Positions 9,969 to 19,561 of a DNA stretch of 64,000 bases are shown piece by piece. The position numbers and the translations under genes are program-made. Numbering within the stretch: the first letter of the stretch is position 1; each line of letters starts with the position of its first letter. The notes under the pieces are model-generated. The model was not told the origin of the DNA, ran no database searches, and saw only the letters and a list, made by a program, of their open reading frames with translations. Source of the DNA: Picocystis sp. L7 (Eukaryota > Chlorophyta > Picocystophyceae > Picocystales > Picocystaceae); the NCBI GenBank assembly GCA_020975725.1, contig QXJR01000026.1, positions 868,001 to 932,000 of the forward strand, given 5' to 3'.

Positions 9969-10766
9969 ATGTCGACGTCTCGGCCGGAGAAGGAAGGCTA
10001 CGAACCGACGAAAGAAAAGGGTGGAGAGGCGTCCGAAGACGCGTATGAAGATAGAAACGTGTACGTGGCCACAGGGGTCCCGCTTTACCGTCAAGATGGA
10101 AGACCGTTCATGTACCGACCGGTCGAGACAGAGCAGGAGGAAAGACACTGGGACGGACACCTGCTGCAATGTTGGGGCTCTGAGTGCTCCTTGCTGGGAT
10201 GGCTGGTGTGTTGCGTGGTCATGTGGGTGCCATGCTTGGCGTACGGCAGGAACATGAACCAAGCACTACGAAAGTCTTTCTTCTGGCAAGCGGTCCTCTA
10301 CTTCCTGCTGGCAATGGGACTTCAGGGCCTGGTCAATTCGATGGTGGAAATTACCTGTCCGTTCAAGACCTGGGAAAGAATGGGTGCCAACGGAGAAATG
10401 GTGGAGGTCATGCACAAGAGTTGTTTGAAATATCACTACGTCAGGAGCGCCTTTTACCCCCTGTACTTTGTTGGGATCATCTACTTCGCATACCGCAGGA
10501 ATGAAGTCAGAGAAAAGTTCAACATCGCTGGAAGCTCCATGGGGGATTTTTTGTCTTGGCTGTGCTGCGCAAGCTGTGCCCTTTGTCAGGAAACACGCAC
10601 AATCGCCCTGTACATTAGAGATGGCGAGTGGATTGGTCGGAGGGGGGCAAATGGCGGCTACGCCAGCTTGCCGGGACAGTCCTCCAGCCCAGAACCGTAT
10701 CGACCACCCGAGCCAACTGCACCTCCGTCTTTGGAGCCCACACACCTGTACTCCAACCAAGTGTAG
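9969..10766 (+). CDS. PLAC8-family cysteine-rich membrane protein
   Basis: 265 residues from the ATG at 9969. A charged N-terminus (about 1-60) precedes a cysteine-rich region with three hydrophobic stretches, around WLVCCVVMWVPCLAYG, WQAVLYFLLAMGLQGLV and YPLYFVGIIYFAY. The PLAC8 signature CCASCALCQETRTI lies near 200. A proline/serine tail ends the protein. Family members include plant FWL/CNR and PCR proteins, linked to cell-size control and divalent metal efflux. The insert between the first cysteine-rich segment and the CALCQE motif (about 80 residues) is longer than in plant PCR proteins, as in several algal members. Function here is not known. Confidence 0.8.
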   Translation: MSTSRPEKEGYEPTKEKGGEASEDAYEDRNVYVATGVPLYRQDGRPFMYRPVETEQEERHWDGHLLQCWGSECSLLGWLVCCVVMWVPCLAYGRNMNQALRKSFFWQAVLYFLLAMGLQGLVNSMVEITCPFKTWERMGANGEMVEVMHKSCLKYHYVRSAFYPLYFVGIIYFAYRRNEVREKFNIAGSSMGDFLSWLCCASCALCQETRTIALYIRDGEWIGRRGANGGYASLPGQSSSPEPYRPPEPTAPPSLEPTHLYSNQV

Positions 10767-11787
10767 ATATTGCTGCTTAGAACTGTGAAGTAATTTATCG
10801 CTGCTTTTGTAGACACAGGATCCGGTACACTGCGTTCAAAGATCTTCAACCTTCTCGTTAAGCGACCATGTGATCGTCATGCAGCACATTTTTATTTCCA
10901 CAGGGCCAGGAGGTGGTGATGTGCAAAGGTGTGACCCTTGGGGAAGGAAAGCAAAACTGCAGGTCTGCTGACCTCCATCCTTGATGCAGCTTTGCACACC
11001 TGAACGCTAGTGTACGCCGCCCCGATCTATCAACTGCATTGTTCTACCGAAAGCGGTGTTCCACGTGCATGTTGGACAAAATATCTGGAGTAAAGGGGTT
11101 ATCATCTGCACTGTACAGGATCTTGTGCAATAGACCCATGCACTTGAATAGGGTAGACAAAGAAACCATTCAATCCAGAGCATTGTATTGGTGCAACATC
11201 TGCTTTGGATGCGTAAGCCATCGTGTTGCAGGCCCTCGAAGAGTTTTATGTCCCAAGGAACAACCAAAGGAAGTAGCTGGCCTCTGAAGCAAGGATTCCG
11301 TAGCATGTTCCTTGATTTTCACGCATGACCTTGTATACTTTGTTCAAACCTGGACTTCAGACAAGTGCGAAGTGGACACCATCATGATTCGCATTTCGAA
11401 CCGGTCCACCGCTTCTTGGATTGTCTCTTCCACAGCAAGTCTGCTGTTAGCAAAGATTGCTTGTGGATCGTACCATCCATGATCCCGAGGATCGACACCT
11501 CGCGATTTCTGAATTTTACCAGCCTTGCTTGTTCATTCTGTGCTGCCGACCATTCACTCTCCTTTGTGTGGCACAACGGTTCCAACCTTGAGTGTTCACA
11601 AGAGCTTCGGATTGGCTGCACCGTTGTACCTGCAGGCGTACTCCCTGTTCCTTGAGCAGCTGAAATGCGCTGAACTGTCACAAATTATTAAGAATGGATG
11701 AGGGAGGCACCCGCACGATACATGTTGCTATTATGTGTGCGTCTATCCAAGGATTCGTGGGGCACGTTTTCAGGATCTTTCTTCCCA
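10767..11787. other. Gap with a strong hairpin, no gene seen
   Basis: About 1 kb between convergent genes. At 10951-10995 a 45-nt inverted repeat can form an 11-bp stem with one mismatch (GCAAAACTGCA against TGCAGCTTTGC) enclosing a small inner GGTC/GACC hairpin. A competing stem pairs GTGCAAAG (10921) with CTTTGCAC (10990). This may be a 3' UTR structure of the PLAC8 transcript. No reading frame of note. Confidence 0.4.
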
Positions 11788-12465
11788 TCATGTTCCCGCC
11801 AGTCTCCCGTCCAAGATGGGGGCTTGCGAACGAGCGTCTGGCCCATGCGAAGGGTTGCTAGCCTGGTAATCTTTCAGCATGTTGAAGAACAGATCAATTC
11901 TCTGCTTGTTTTCCACCCACTTTCGGTTGGCCTGTTCCACTAGGAAATCCAGGTACTCCCTGGGGACGAGCCACTCGCCATCCTTGGCCACTGGCACTTC
12001 CAATCGCGTGGAACCGCGGATGCTCACGAGATTCCTCTTCCCGATGGACGTGACACCAGATGCCTTGTATCCCGCTTGTATGGCCAGGGAGACGAGTGCA
12101 AACGCATCTTCGGTGGTTCGACACTCCACGGCGAGGATGAACGGTTCGAATCGAAACGTGGCCAGTCCGTCCTGTCCACACTGCACCGACCGATGCACTT
12201 CATCCGACTCGGCTTGTCCATGTTGGACGTAGATCCAACAACCTCCTTTCTTGCGTCCTTGTGGCTGGAGGAACAAGCTGATGCGTCCAGAGCACGAGCT
12301 GGTGGTGAACCAAGCGTCGGTTCGATTGACGTGCGCCACGAGATCTTGGATGGGTGCGTCCAGCGATCCTTTAGGGGATTTGTCCACCTTTCCATCTGAT
12401 CGAAACCCGCCTTCCGCCATCCCAATCGCCGCCAGAGCCGCATTGCGACGCTGGGCGTACGCCAT
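11788..12465 (-). CDS. TYW3: tRNA wybutosine-synthesising protein 3 (methyltransferase)
   Basis: 225 residues from the ATG at 12465. The order of conserved blocks is that of TYW3/Taw3: an N-terminal RRNAALAAIG helix, DLVAHVNRTDAWFTTSSCSGRISLF, the WIYVQHG strand, FRFEPFILAVEC, AIQAGYKASGVTSIGKRNLVSIRGSTRLEVPV, and the late EYLDFLVEQANRKWVENKQRID helix. TYW3 N4-methylates the tricyclic intermediate during synthesis of wybutosine at position 37 of tRNA-Phe, using S-adenosylmethionine. Cytosolic role. Divergent from CCB1 with 132 bp between the starts. Confidence 0.92.
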   Translation of the reverse strand: MAYAQRRNAALAAIGMAEGGFRSDGKVDKSPKGSLDAPIQDLVAHVNRTDAWFTTSSCSGRISLFLQPQGRKKGGCWIYVQHGQAESDEVHRSVQCGQDGLATFRFEPFILAVECRTTEDAFALVSLAIQAGYKASGVTSIGKRNLVSIRGSTRLEVPVAKDGEWLVPREYLDFLVEQANRKWVENKQRIDLFFNMLKDYQASNPSHGPDARSQAPILDGRLAGT

Positions 12466-12597
12466 CACCAAGAGAATATTCGCATGGTCCGCCCATTCTG
12501 GACCGTCTTCGCACGACCCCCCCCCGTACCGAATATTCTGTAGGGGTGTGCGTGGCAGCAGGAGAGGTCCGTGGAGGAGAGCAGAATCGACGACAGG

Positions 12598-13377
12598 ATG
12601 GCGATGGCGATGTCCGCGACCAAGGCGATGGCGATGGCGAAACGGAGCCCAAAGGCTTCGGGAAGGATCCGTGGAACCGCCAGGAAGACGATGGTGCGAA
12701 CCAAGGCGGCTGGACGCGAAGAAAGGCGCGTGGAAAAGGAAGCCAGCACGGTGCTATGGGCCCAGGCGTGGGCGCCCATGCTGCTGTTGGCCACCGAGAG
12801 CGAGGCGCAGTACTCGAAAGGGAGCTATTACGTGACCTTGGCGCTCTTCCTGATGTCGATACCCGGCCTGTACTCGCTCGTCAAGCGTTCCACCAAATCC
12901 AAGGTGGTGCGCAAGGTGTTCGAAATGCCTGGACCGGCCGCCGAAGGGGCCAAGTCGCTGGACGAGATCGCCAGAACGGTCAGCAACTACTTCAAGAACA
13001 ACAATTACAAGGTGGTGGATGCAGGTGAGACTGTCACGTTCGAAGGGAAAGTCAAAGCATCGGTGGGAACGGCATCTTACATCACCTTCTGTACCTTCAT
13101 GGGACTGTTGAGTACGGGTCTTGTCTTATCCATCTGGCTGCCTTGGGGAGGAAACTACTGGTACCTAATCACGCTGGTAAGCCCTTACGCAGGTGTGTAC
13201 TACCTGCAGAACGCGAACCGATCCGAAAAAGTGCAAGTGAAACTGGTTACCTCAGACGATGACATGGTCACCGACATGGTCGTCCAGGGGGGGGATGAAG
13301 AGGTCGAGCGCATGACGAAAGAGTTGCAGCTCATGGAGAAAGGCATGATTTATGTCAAAGGGCTCCTGGAGAGCTGA
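12598..13377 (+). CDS. CCB1: CCB1-like cytochrome b6 haem ci attachment factor, plastid
   Basis: 259 residues from the ATG at 12598. The first ~65 residues (MAMAMSATKAMAMAKRSPKA and on) are rich in Ala, Ser, Lys and Arg, lack acids at the start and have no long hydrophobic run, so they look like a plastid transit peptide. The mature part matches CCB1: SKGSYYVTLALFLMSIPGLYSLVKR (first membrane span), a stromal segment with ETVTFEGKV, two further spans (ITFCTFMGLLSTGLVL; YLITLVSPYAGVYYL), and the end VVQGGDEEVERM and ELQLMEKGMIYVKGL. In plants and Chlamydomonas, CCB1 with CCB2-4 covalently attaches haem ci to cytochrome b6 in the thylakoid. It is the clearest sign that the organism is photosynthetic. 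Confidence 0.9.
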   Translation: MAMAMSATKAMAMAKRSPKASGRIRGTARKTMVRTKAAGREERRVEKEASTVLWAQAWAPMLLLATESEAQYSKGSYYVTLALFLMSIPGLYSLVKRSTKSKVVRKVFEMPGPAAEGAKSLDEIARTVSNYFKNNNYKVVDAGETVTFEGKVKASVGTASYITFCTFMGLLSTGLVLSIWLPWGGNYWYLITLVSPYAGVYYLQNANRSEKVQVKLVTSDDDMVTDMVVQGGDEEVERMTKELQLMEKGMIYVKGLLES

Positions 13378-16300
13378 GCTTCCGATTTGGGACATCAGGT
13401 GAAGAAAGCATCCGTCTTCTACCGCCGGCCACCGGAATAGATGCAAAAACCTTGTTTCAATACAATTGACCAAGGGAATAATGGGACGTTCCCCTCGATG
13501 GCAGATTGCATATGGAATGAATTGTCAACGTTGTTGAATCCCCAACGTTTGTCTATAACAGGCTCGACCTTTCCATTTCATGGAGTTTGCACGGGAAGAG
13601 CCTTCTTCGCTTTCACACCGGACTCATGCGATATGTTTTGTTTGCAAGTCCAGCGTCCTGCCCTTGTCTTTTGCTACTCTGTTACTCAAGCGCTCACATC
13701 ACAAGGACACTTTTGACGCATGTAGTTCAAGATACCACTTGTGAGAATATGATGCATGTTTCCAATGTGGGAACTCGGTTCTTTGGTGTAGCTGCACACG
13801 TGCAAGTCGCCAACGGCCCTTTTCCTATCCCATCCATGAACATATGTGAACTACGTGCCCAACCGCGGCCAGGCACTCGTCCTTGAGTTAGTTGTCAAAC
13901 CGATATGTTTATTCATTGAGCGCCCGACTCAAGGGTTGAGAAACAACCATCATACCTTTAGGTGTTATATTCACTACACATTTAGATCACCACAAGACCT
14001 TGCCCTTGCCAACCATATTTTGCAAGCAATCCAGGAGGTTTGCAAATGTTCGTTTCTTTCTTCTCAATGTACACGCAGATAGATCGGGCTACTTTTCTTC
14101 CATTTAGATGGAAAATGTAGAGTTGTATCGACATCTTCCTAGTTGTCTCACGATGCTTTCGAGTTGGATGGCTTTGGCGATTGTGGTTCCATGGTAGCTT
14201 TCCATAGTCGATGGAAATATCGATTTTTAGGTGTGACACTCGTTTGGAAGACAATAGAGGACATTGCCTCTTCATTAAGCGATTCCTAGACTTGTGTTAT
14301 TAAAATCCAATTTTACGAATGGTTCGGTGGGTATTGCGGAGGTTGTACTTTCCGATCGTTGCTTGAATTGAATGAGAACGATTGTTATGTCCGTCTCCAT
14401 CGTCTTCACAAATTTGACATCTTCCCCGCATATCTTGTTTGCGTTGCACACAACAAACATATGTTCTTCACCCATTTTCGAAATATATTTGTGACGATTG
14501 ATTATCAACCCTAGTTCTTTCCAACTTCCGTACTAGAACGTCTTGCAAATAGTCATACGCTAGTTCCTATAGCAACGAATTAGTGCCGGATTGATCGCCT
14601 TTCCATCCAAATGCCTTGCCACATAGCACTTGATGAAAGTTGCGTACTTGACAATCCACATAAAGGACGTTGGATCCTTGAATCTTTTCTCAGTTAAGGG
14701 CGCCTCATCACCTTGACCTTGCTTTTGCATCCAAATCTCCAAGACGAGCAAGGGAGCAAAAGTTCTAAGAATGGTTGCTGCTACCATGAGGAAAAGCCCA
14801 ACCGTATGGATTGTACAATTACGTGCCATTCGCTTTCTTGTAGCTGGATGTAGGAAGTACAAGCTCCATTCGTGTTTTTGACCGAGCGAGAGTTCAACGA
14901 TTTCATGAACCAATGCGCGATCCCCGTAATTTCGTGATTTGCGAGACCAAATCTACACTCACTGATGCCAGAACAAGAGATGTTGTTGTCATATCTTTGA
15001 TGCTTGGACCGCGGATCATGTTTTGAAGTTCGGAATGCCTATCACGAAAGAAACAATATCCATGGACGATTAGCAAGTCCTATTTAACCTCACATCAAGT
15101 CTTGTACGGATGTATGACACTATGAAGCAACACAATTTGTCAGGATCAACACCACAGAAACTCTCTTAAAGAAACATTTCAACGCTAATGCTTACCACAT
15201 GACAACGTTTGAAGCAAGCAATCGTGTGTTGCCCGATCGGTTTTCCACCCCATATACACATTGGTCCTTGCCATACACAAGTTTGTTCGAAGCACATTTC
15301 ATAGCAATCTCGCGAAGAGACTTTCGTTCCTCGCCCGGTCTTGTTCGTTTTGTACCCATGGCTCCTAAATTTCGAAGGGTTGCTTTAGTTTCCGCCTATT
15401 CACCCAGTGTAAGCGTCCTTGCGAGGCTATTCAAGACGATTGCATCTCAAAGAGGAAGAGAATTTGGTGACACAACGATATCAATTGTCTTCTTTTCGGG
15501 GATTAAAGAGCCTCATACCCCTCCTCAAAGAATCGTAGTGCCTCTTTACCATCGAAAATACTATGTGAATAGAGTTGAACCAAGGGAGAAAGCAAGAACA
15601 ACCAAAAACTTCGAACTTTCCCAAGACGTGGTGTGGTGTGCATGCTTCGACTAATGAAAGTTGACTTTCCGTGCTATATGACGGTGCTTTCCAATTCCAA
15701 GCGTTCATGAAATCTGAAACATGACTCCGTAACATTAAAACCTATTTTGCACTTCTTTCTGAATGGTATAACTATCGGTCACAAATACCATGGCAAATAG
15801 TGCAACCAAGATGAGGCGATGCCTTGGTACAATAAGTTTGTTTAGTGTCGGATTGTAACTTATTTTGCTCATTCCATTCCTCCCAAGGAAGCTCTTGTTC
15901 AAGGAGACGGAACGCCTTCCTCAGATGATCAACTCTTGCCTGCATTGCAAGTGTGCTTCAGCAACGTGATGTAGTTTGCACGGACAAGACCGGGAACTCC
16001 CGGATTCGTTCTTCCCACTTTTTGTTGATGACCATTCCAGCAAGTCAGTGAGAAGCAGTGAGCCTAAGAGTTTGTAGAATCAGAGATTACACCTTCCTCG
16101 CAGATGCCGTAGGGTCATTCAAGACCAAAGTGCGAATGGTCTTGATGAACACAGGCCATTTTAAGGGGTGCAAATGTATGACGGTTCTTCTCGCAGGGAC
16201 GTGAACCCTTGTTCGTATGGTGGATGAGCTTACATGAAGAAGACAAACCACTTTCAGATGCTAGAAATGAAACAGTGAGCATGTTGTGTGGGCATTCTTC

Positions 16301-16420
16301 TGTCCAAAAGGTATATTTCAATCGAGACAATGCTTCATATATCAAGTGTCCCATTCTTCAACTTGTTTCAATAAATTTTCCAAGTCAGTTGCTTCTGATT
16401 TGAAGTGTTACTTGTCAAGG
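13378..16420. other. AT-richer 3-kb stretch without a recognisable gene
   Basis: Composition shifts from GC-rich to clearly AT-richer between about 13.4 and 16.4 kb. Several reverse-strand open stretches of 77-117 codons occur between 14.3 and 15.7 kb, including a 117-codon one at 14560-14913 (with PLLVLEIWMQKQGQGDE and WIVKYATFIKCYVARHL), but they are in changing frames and match no family I know. The most economical reading is a decayed mobile element plus unconstrained spacer. No terminal repeats found by eye. Confidence 0.35.
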
Positions 16421-17416
16421 TCAAGACCTTCTAGAGCGATACGACTTTCTCAGCTTTCTTGCAACATATGCAACTGCTCCGCCCCACCCAGCAGACAGCA
16501 AACCGGCCATGGCTTGTCGTCTGCTGGACCGGCAATTCATGCGTGCCAAGCCCTTCATCACGAGCTCAGTCGCGTCGCCTTTCTTCACCACTGCTTGTGC
16601 CGTTCGTAATGCATCCTCCTTCGAGAGTGCATCGAGCGCAGTTTCACGGCCGACAATCAATTTCAACTGCGATAGTAAGCCCGGGGGCAGTCTTTTTAGA
16701 AGGGCCACGCGAGCATCAGGATGCACCTCTTGTGACCACTGGTCCTTCTCGATGTTGTAGACCATCTTCTGGGATGCATAATGCTGGACGGCCGCGTCGT
16801 ACATTTCTTGCAATTCGGTTGCACTGCCTGTTGCGATGTTGTGGACTTTGTTGGAATCTTCTGCAAATTTCATGCGGATGTCTCCCATGTATGAAAGCGA
16901 CACAATTGTACGATAGAACGTGTCTTTTGAAAACGTCTCCGGCAAAAGCAGGAGGGCTGTGGCAGTAGCAGCTGTTATGTTTTGTTCCACTGCCCTCGCC
17001 ATCCGCGGACTCTTTACCAGGTGCAGCACAGGTTTCTGCATTCTCCCAGCCATGTAAAACGTCCTCCAGTGCTTGAGGTCTTCCACGATCGTGTCGGTCG
17101 CAGTCACTCCGTATTTGATTCTCTCGTTTCCTACTTCAGCATGGGTGTTGAAATAGACGCCCGCACCAATGCGCTCGGCCACAAAATCGGCAGCAGGTCC
17201 TCCCCCCCATCGTCCGACGCACGAGTAATGCCTGGGATGTCTGACAAGATTCTCATCGTGCCATTTTTTCGGTTCGTCCACCACAAACACGAAATCGAGG
17301 AGGGCATCCCTCCCAGGGTCCTTCTCTTGTGCGAAGACTTTAGATCCATAGGCAAACGCGTGCTGGACGGTTGGGAAACGGGCGAGGATGTCCCTGGATC
17401 TTTCTCTTACGTTCAT
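16421..17416 (-). CDS. TAM41: Mitochondrial CDP-diacylglycerol synthase TAM41
   Basis: 331 residues from the ATG at 17416. The nucleotidyltransferase core is clear: FAYGSKVF (Gly24-Ser25), then LLDFVFVVDEPKKWH (Asp41, Asp47), GAGVYFNTH, IKYGVT, and LYMAGR-like WRTFYMAGRMQKPV. Its length and short N-terminus resemble human TAMM41. The first 14 residues (MNVRERSRDILARF) could form a weak amphipathic presequence. TAM41 makes CDP-diacylglycerol from phosphatidic acid and CTP on the matrix side of the inner membrane, the first committed step to cardiolipin. The stop of the DUF2256 gene lies only 12 bp upstream on the same strand, so the two may share one transcript. Confidence 0.92.
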   Translation of the reverse strand: MNVRERSRDILARFPTVQHAFAYGSKVFAQEKDPGRDALLDFVFVVDEPKKWHDENLVRHPRHYSCVGRWGGGPAADFVAERIGAGVYFNTHAEVGNERIKYGVTATDTIVEDLKHWRTFYMAGRMQKPVLHLVKSPRMARAVEQNITAATATALLLLPETFSKDTFYRTIVSLSYMGDIRMKFAEDSNKVHNIATGSATELQEMYDAAVQHYASQKMVYNIEKDQWSQEVHPDARVALLKRLPPGLLSQLKLIVGRETALDALSKEDALRTAQAVVKKGDATELVMKGLARMNCRSSRRQAMAGLLSAGWGGAVAYVARKLRKSYRSRRS

Positions 17417-17428
17417 GATGCTCTCCAC

Positions 17429-17653
17429 TCATTCGTCATCCGATCCCGCCTCTGCTTGGGACCCTCCTCCAGGTGTTCGTGTTGCTTCGCGGTTTCGTTT
17501 CCTCCTTTCGGCGTTGCAGCGTTTGCTGCAGGTGGACACTTCGTCCCAGCAGCGTTCCCACTTCTTCCTCCAGGTGAACGGCCTTCCACACGTCACGCAG
17601 ATCTTCTGCGGCAGGTTCTGCTTCCCAGTTGCACAAACGCGGCCAAGATGCAT
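17429..17653 (-). CDS. Small DUF2256 zinc-ribbon-like protein
   Basis: 74 residues from the ATG at 17653. The core [16 protein letters not shown]...WERCW...[15 protein letters not shown] is the DUF2256 domain, found as tiny bacterial proteins and in some algae. Cysteines 19, 22, 42 and 46 can bind one metal as a treble-clef or zinc ribbon; Cys35 is extra. The tail is Gly/Ser/acidic. The frame is open upstream to 18157, so a longer N-terminus is possible, but that part resembles nothing and starts at the conserved domain are usual in this family. Function unknown. It sits 12 bp before the TAM41 ATG on the same strand. Confidence 0.75.
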   Translation of the reverse strand: MHLGRVCATGKQNLPQKICVTCGRPFTWRKKWERCWDEVSTCSKRCNAERRKRNREATRTPGGGSQAEAGSDDE

Positions 17654-18576
17654 GCCACAACTTCGGCGGCGTCGGTCCAATCTCACGCCTGAGATGGATC
17701 GGTCCTTTCTGATTTCGGGTACGAAACCGAGGGAACGCCGGTTCGAACCCAAGATCGTCCCTTTCGAACCGAACAGGATCCCTTGTACGAAGTTCGGTAG
17801 ACCGAAGAAGGGAAATGCCACGTCACCAACGTCGATGGCGGGAGAAACACGTCGGGAGGTTGGACGCGCTCGAAGATGGGAGGACCATGGCCTCGGAGGA
17901 GCGAGTGCATCCAATTTTGTGGCTCGAAAGACTCCCTCGAGATCGGATGCAGGCCCACGGTGAGGATGTCCTTGCACAAACCTTTGGCGCATTGGGTTTG
18001 CTAAGGGTCTCGACCTACCCAAGATGTTGAAGAAGATATAAACGTTCCCGAGAGAAAAACGGCCCGCCTTGCACCAAGCGGTTTTCGTGGTCCGTTTCCA
18101 TCGTTTCGAACGTGCGGCCGTTCTCGATGCTTGTCGAAAGCATCGACCACGGGGCATCCATTACGCCCAGGCAGTCCACTCGAGGAGCCGTTGTCAAAGC
18201 GCGCATGCCAGCGAGCAACGTTGACTTGTGACGATCAGGTTGGACGAGAAGGAAGTTGGATTCGAGACGTGGAAAATGGCGATCTTTGAGGATCGGCACC
18301 GCCCCGTTGGATGGGAGAGCGTTCGGGATGAAGCTTCCTCGACGTTGGCAAATCCTTCCTTTCGCTTCGTATCCCATTTCTACGCGCTTGGATGCACCTT
18401 GCTTTGCGTTCCACACGCGAGCGCTTCTTCTCCTCTTGTGGGGATCGCTCCTCCCCCCCATCGACCCCCTTTCCCTTCCCGCGAAACTGTGGGGTCGATG
18501 TTCTCCTAAACTCGGCTCGGGTTAACCCCGGTGGGCGGCGCTGCCTGCAGCAACCTTTTTCCTCACAAAACCGTGC
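17654..18576. other. Divergent upstream region of DUF2256/TAM41 and PTH
   Basis: About 920 bp between divergent genes. A perfect GGGTTAACCC palindrome lies at 18519-18528, 49 bp before the PTH start, and is a candidate promoter element. No other gene seen; long frames on both strands are unrecognised. Confidence 0.45.
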
Positions 18577-19344
18577 ATGGCTGGACGCGTGCGCGCCGTG
18601 CGTGGCCTGGTGCGCACGCGCGCCTCGAAGGGGATGGAGGGCGTGGGAGGAGGTGGAGGGACGTCCCCGCCGCCACCTTGTCCGTGGATGGTCGTGGGAC
18701 TGGGAAATCCCGGAGCGCACTACGCCAGGACGCGACACAACGTGGGATTCCTCGTCCTTGAAGCACTCGCGAGAAAGCATGGCGTGCCCATGGGGTTCGA
18801 CGCGGGAAGCAATGCGCTCGTGGGAAGGGGGACGATCCATGGCGTGGCCGTGCTGCTCGTTCAACCTCAAACCTACATGAACGAGAGCGGGAGGGCCGTG
18901 CGGAAGCTCGCCAACTATTACAAAGTGCGACCCGAGAAAATGCTAGCAGTGTACGACGACCTCGACCTCGACGTCGCCAAGTTGAGGATCAGGGCCAAAG
19001 GCGGGCATGGGGGACACAACGGTATGAGGAGCATCATCGATTGCCTGGGAGGCCGAAAGGACTTTCCCAGGCTCAAAATCGGGATTGGAAGACCAAGAGG
19101 GAGTATGCCTGTACACGCACATGTGTTGCAACCGTTCCTGCCTGAAGAGCAGGAAGAAGTCAACATAAGTATCATGGAGAGCGTAGGCCTTGTTGAATCC
19201 CTTGTAACGACCGGGTTGGAGCAAACCGTCTCCAAAATGAATCCCACGAAGAAGAAGGAGAAGACAACATCACCCCCTCGTTCGCCCAAGGTGCCAGGGA
19301 CGCCTCCGATGGAAGAAAGTCAGGATATTGAGGCCAGAACGTAG
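18577..19344 (+). CDS. PTH: Peptidyl-tRNA hydrolase, organelle-targeted (bacterial Pth type)
   Basis: 255 residues from the ATG at 18577. Residues 1-36 are Arg-, Gly- and Pro-rich and form an N-terminal extension. After it, the enzyme aligns with E. coli Pth with a constant offset of 34: Asn44 (VVGLGNPG), catalytic His54 (TRHNVGF), Asn102 (TYMNESG), Asp127 (YDDLD), Asn148 (GHNGMRS). It cleaves peptidyl-tRNA dropped from ribosomes and so rescues tRNA. The extension suggests plastid or mitochondrial import (inference). A lysine/proline tail of about 45 residues is extra. Convergent with DDX49 (217 bp between stops). Confidence 0.93.
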   Translation: MAGRVRAVRGLVRTRASKGMEGVGGGGGTSPPPPCPWMVVGLGNPGAHYARTRHNVGFLVLEALARKHGVPMGFDAGSNALVGRGTIHGVAVLLVQPQTYMNESGRAVRKLANYYKVRPEKMLAVYDDLDLDVAKLRIRAKGGHGGHNGMRSIIDCLGGRKDFPRLKIGIGRPRGSMPVHAHVLQPFLPEEQEEVNISIMESVGLVESLVTTGLEQTVSKMNPTKKKEKTTSPPRSPKVPGTPPMEESQDIEART

Positions 19345-19561
19345 TGAAGCATAGGTCGATTTGTTGATATTAAGTGGACCATTCGGTCGAAATACGTGTA
19401 TGTTGCTGCCGCAATGTTGCCCCACAACTGGCGCGATGGTAGAAGCGGCACACCGGGTGCCGTTCAGTGGATCCCGAGAGTACAATTGTACTTACAAGCA
19501 TAAAGAATTCAGGGGAGGTTCCAAGGCGACATACGTCTTTTATTACCGTTCCAATCCACCT

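Noticed and set aside
10921-10998. SECIS element for a selenoprotein
   Set aside because: The hairpin lacks the paired non-Watson-Crick UGA/GA quartet and apical AA, and the PLAC8 frame has no in-frame UGA to recode.
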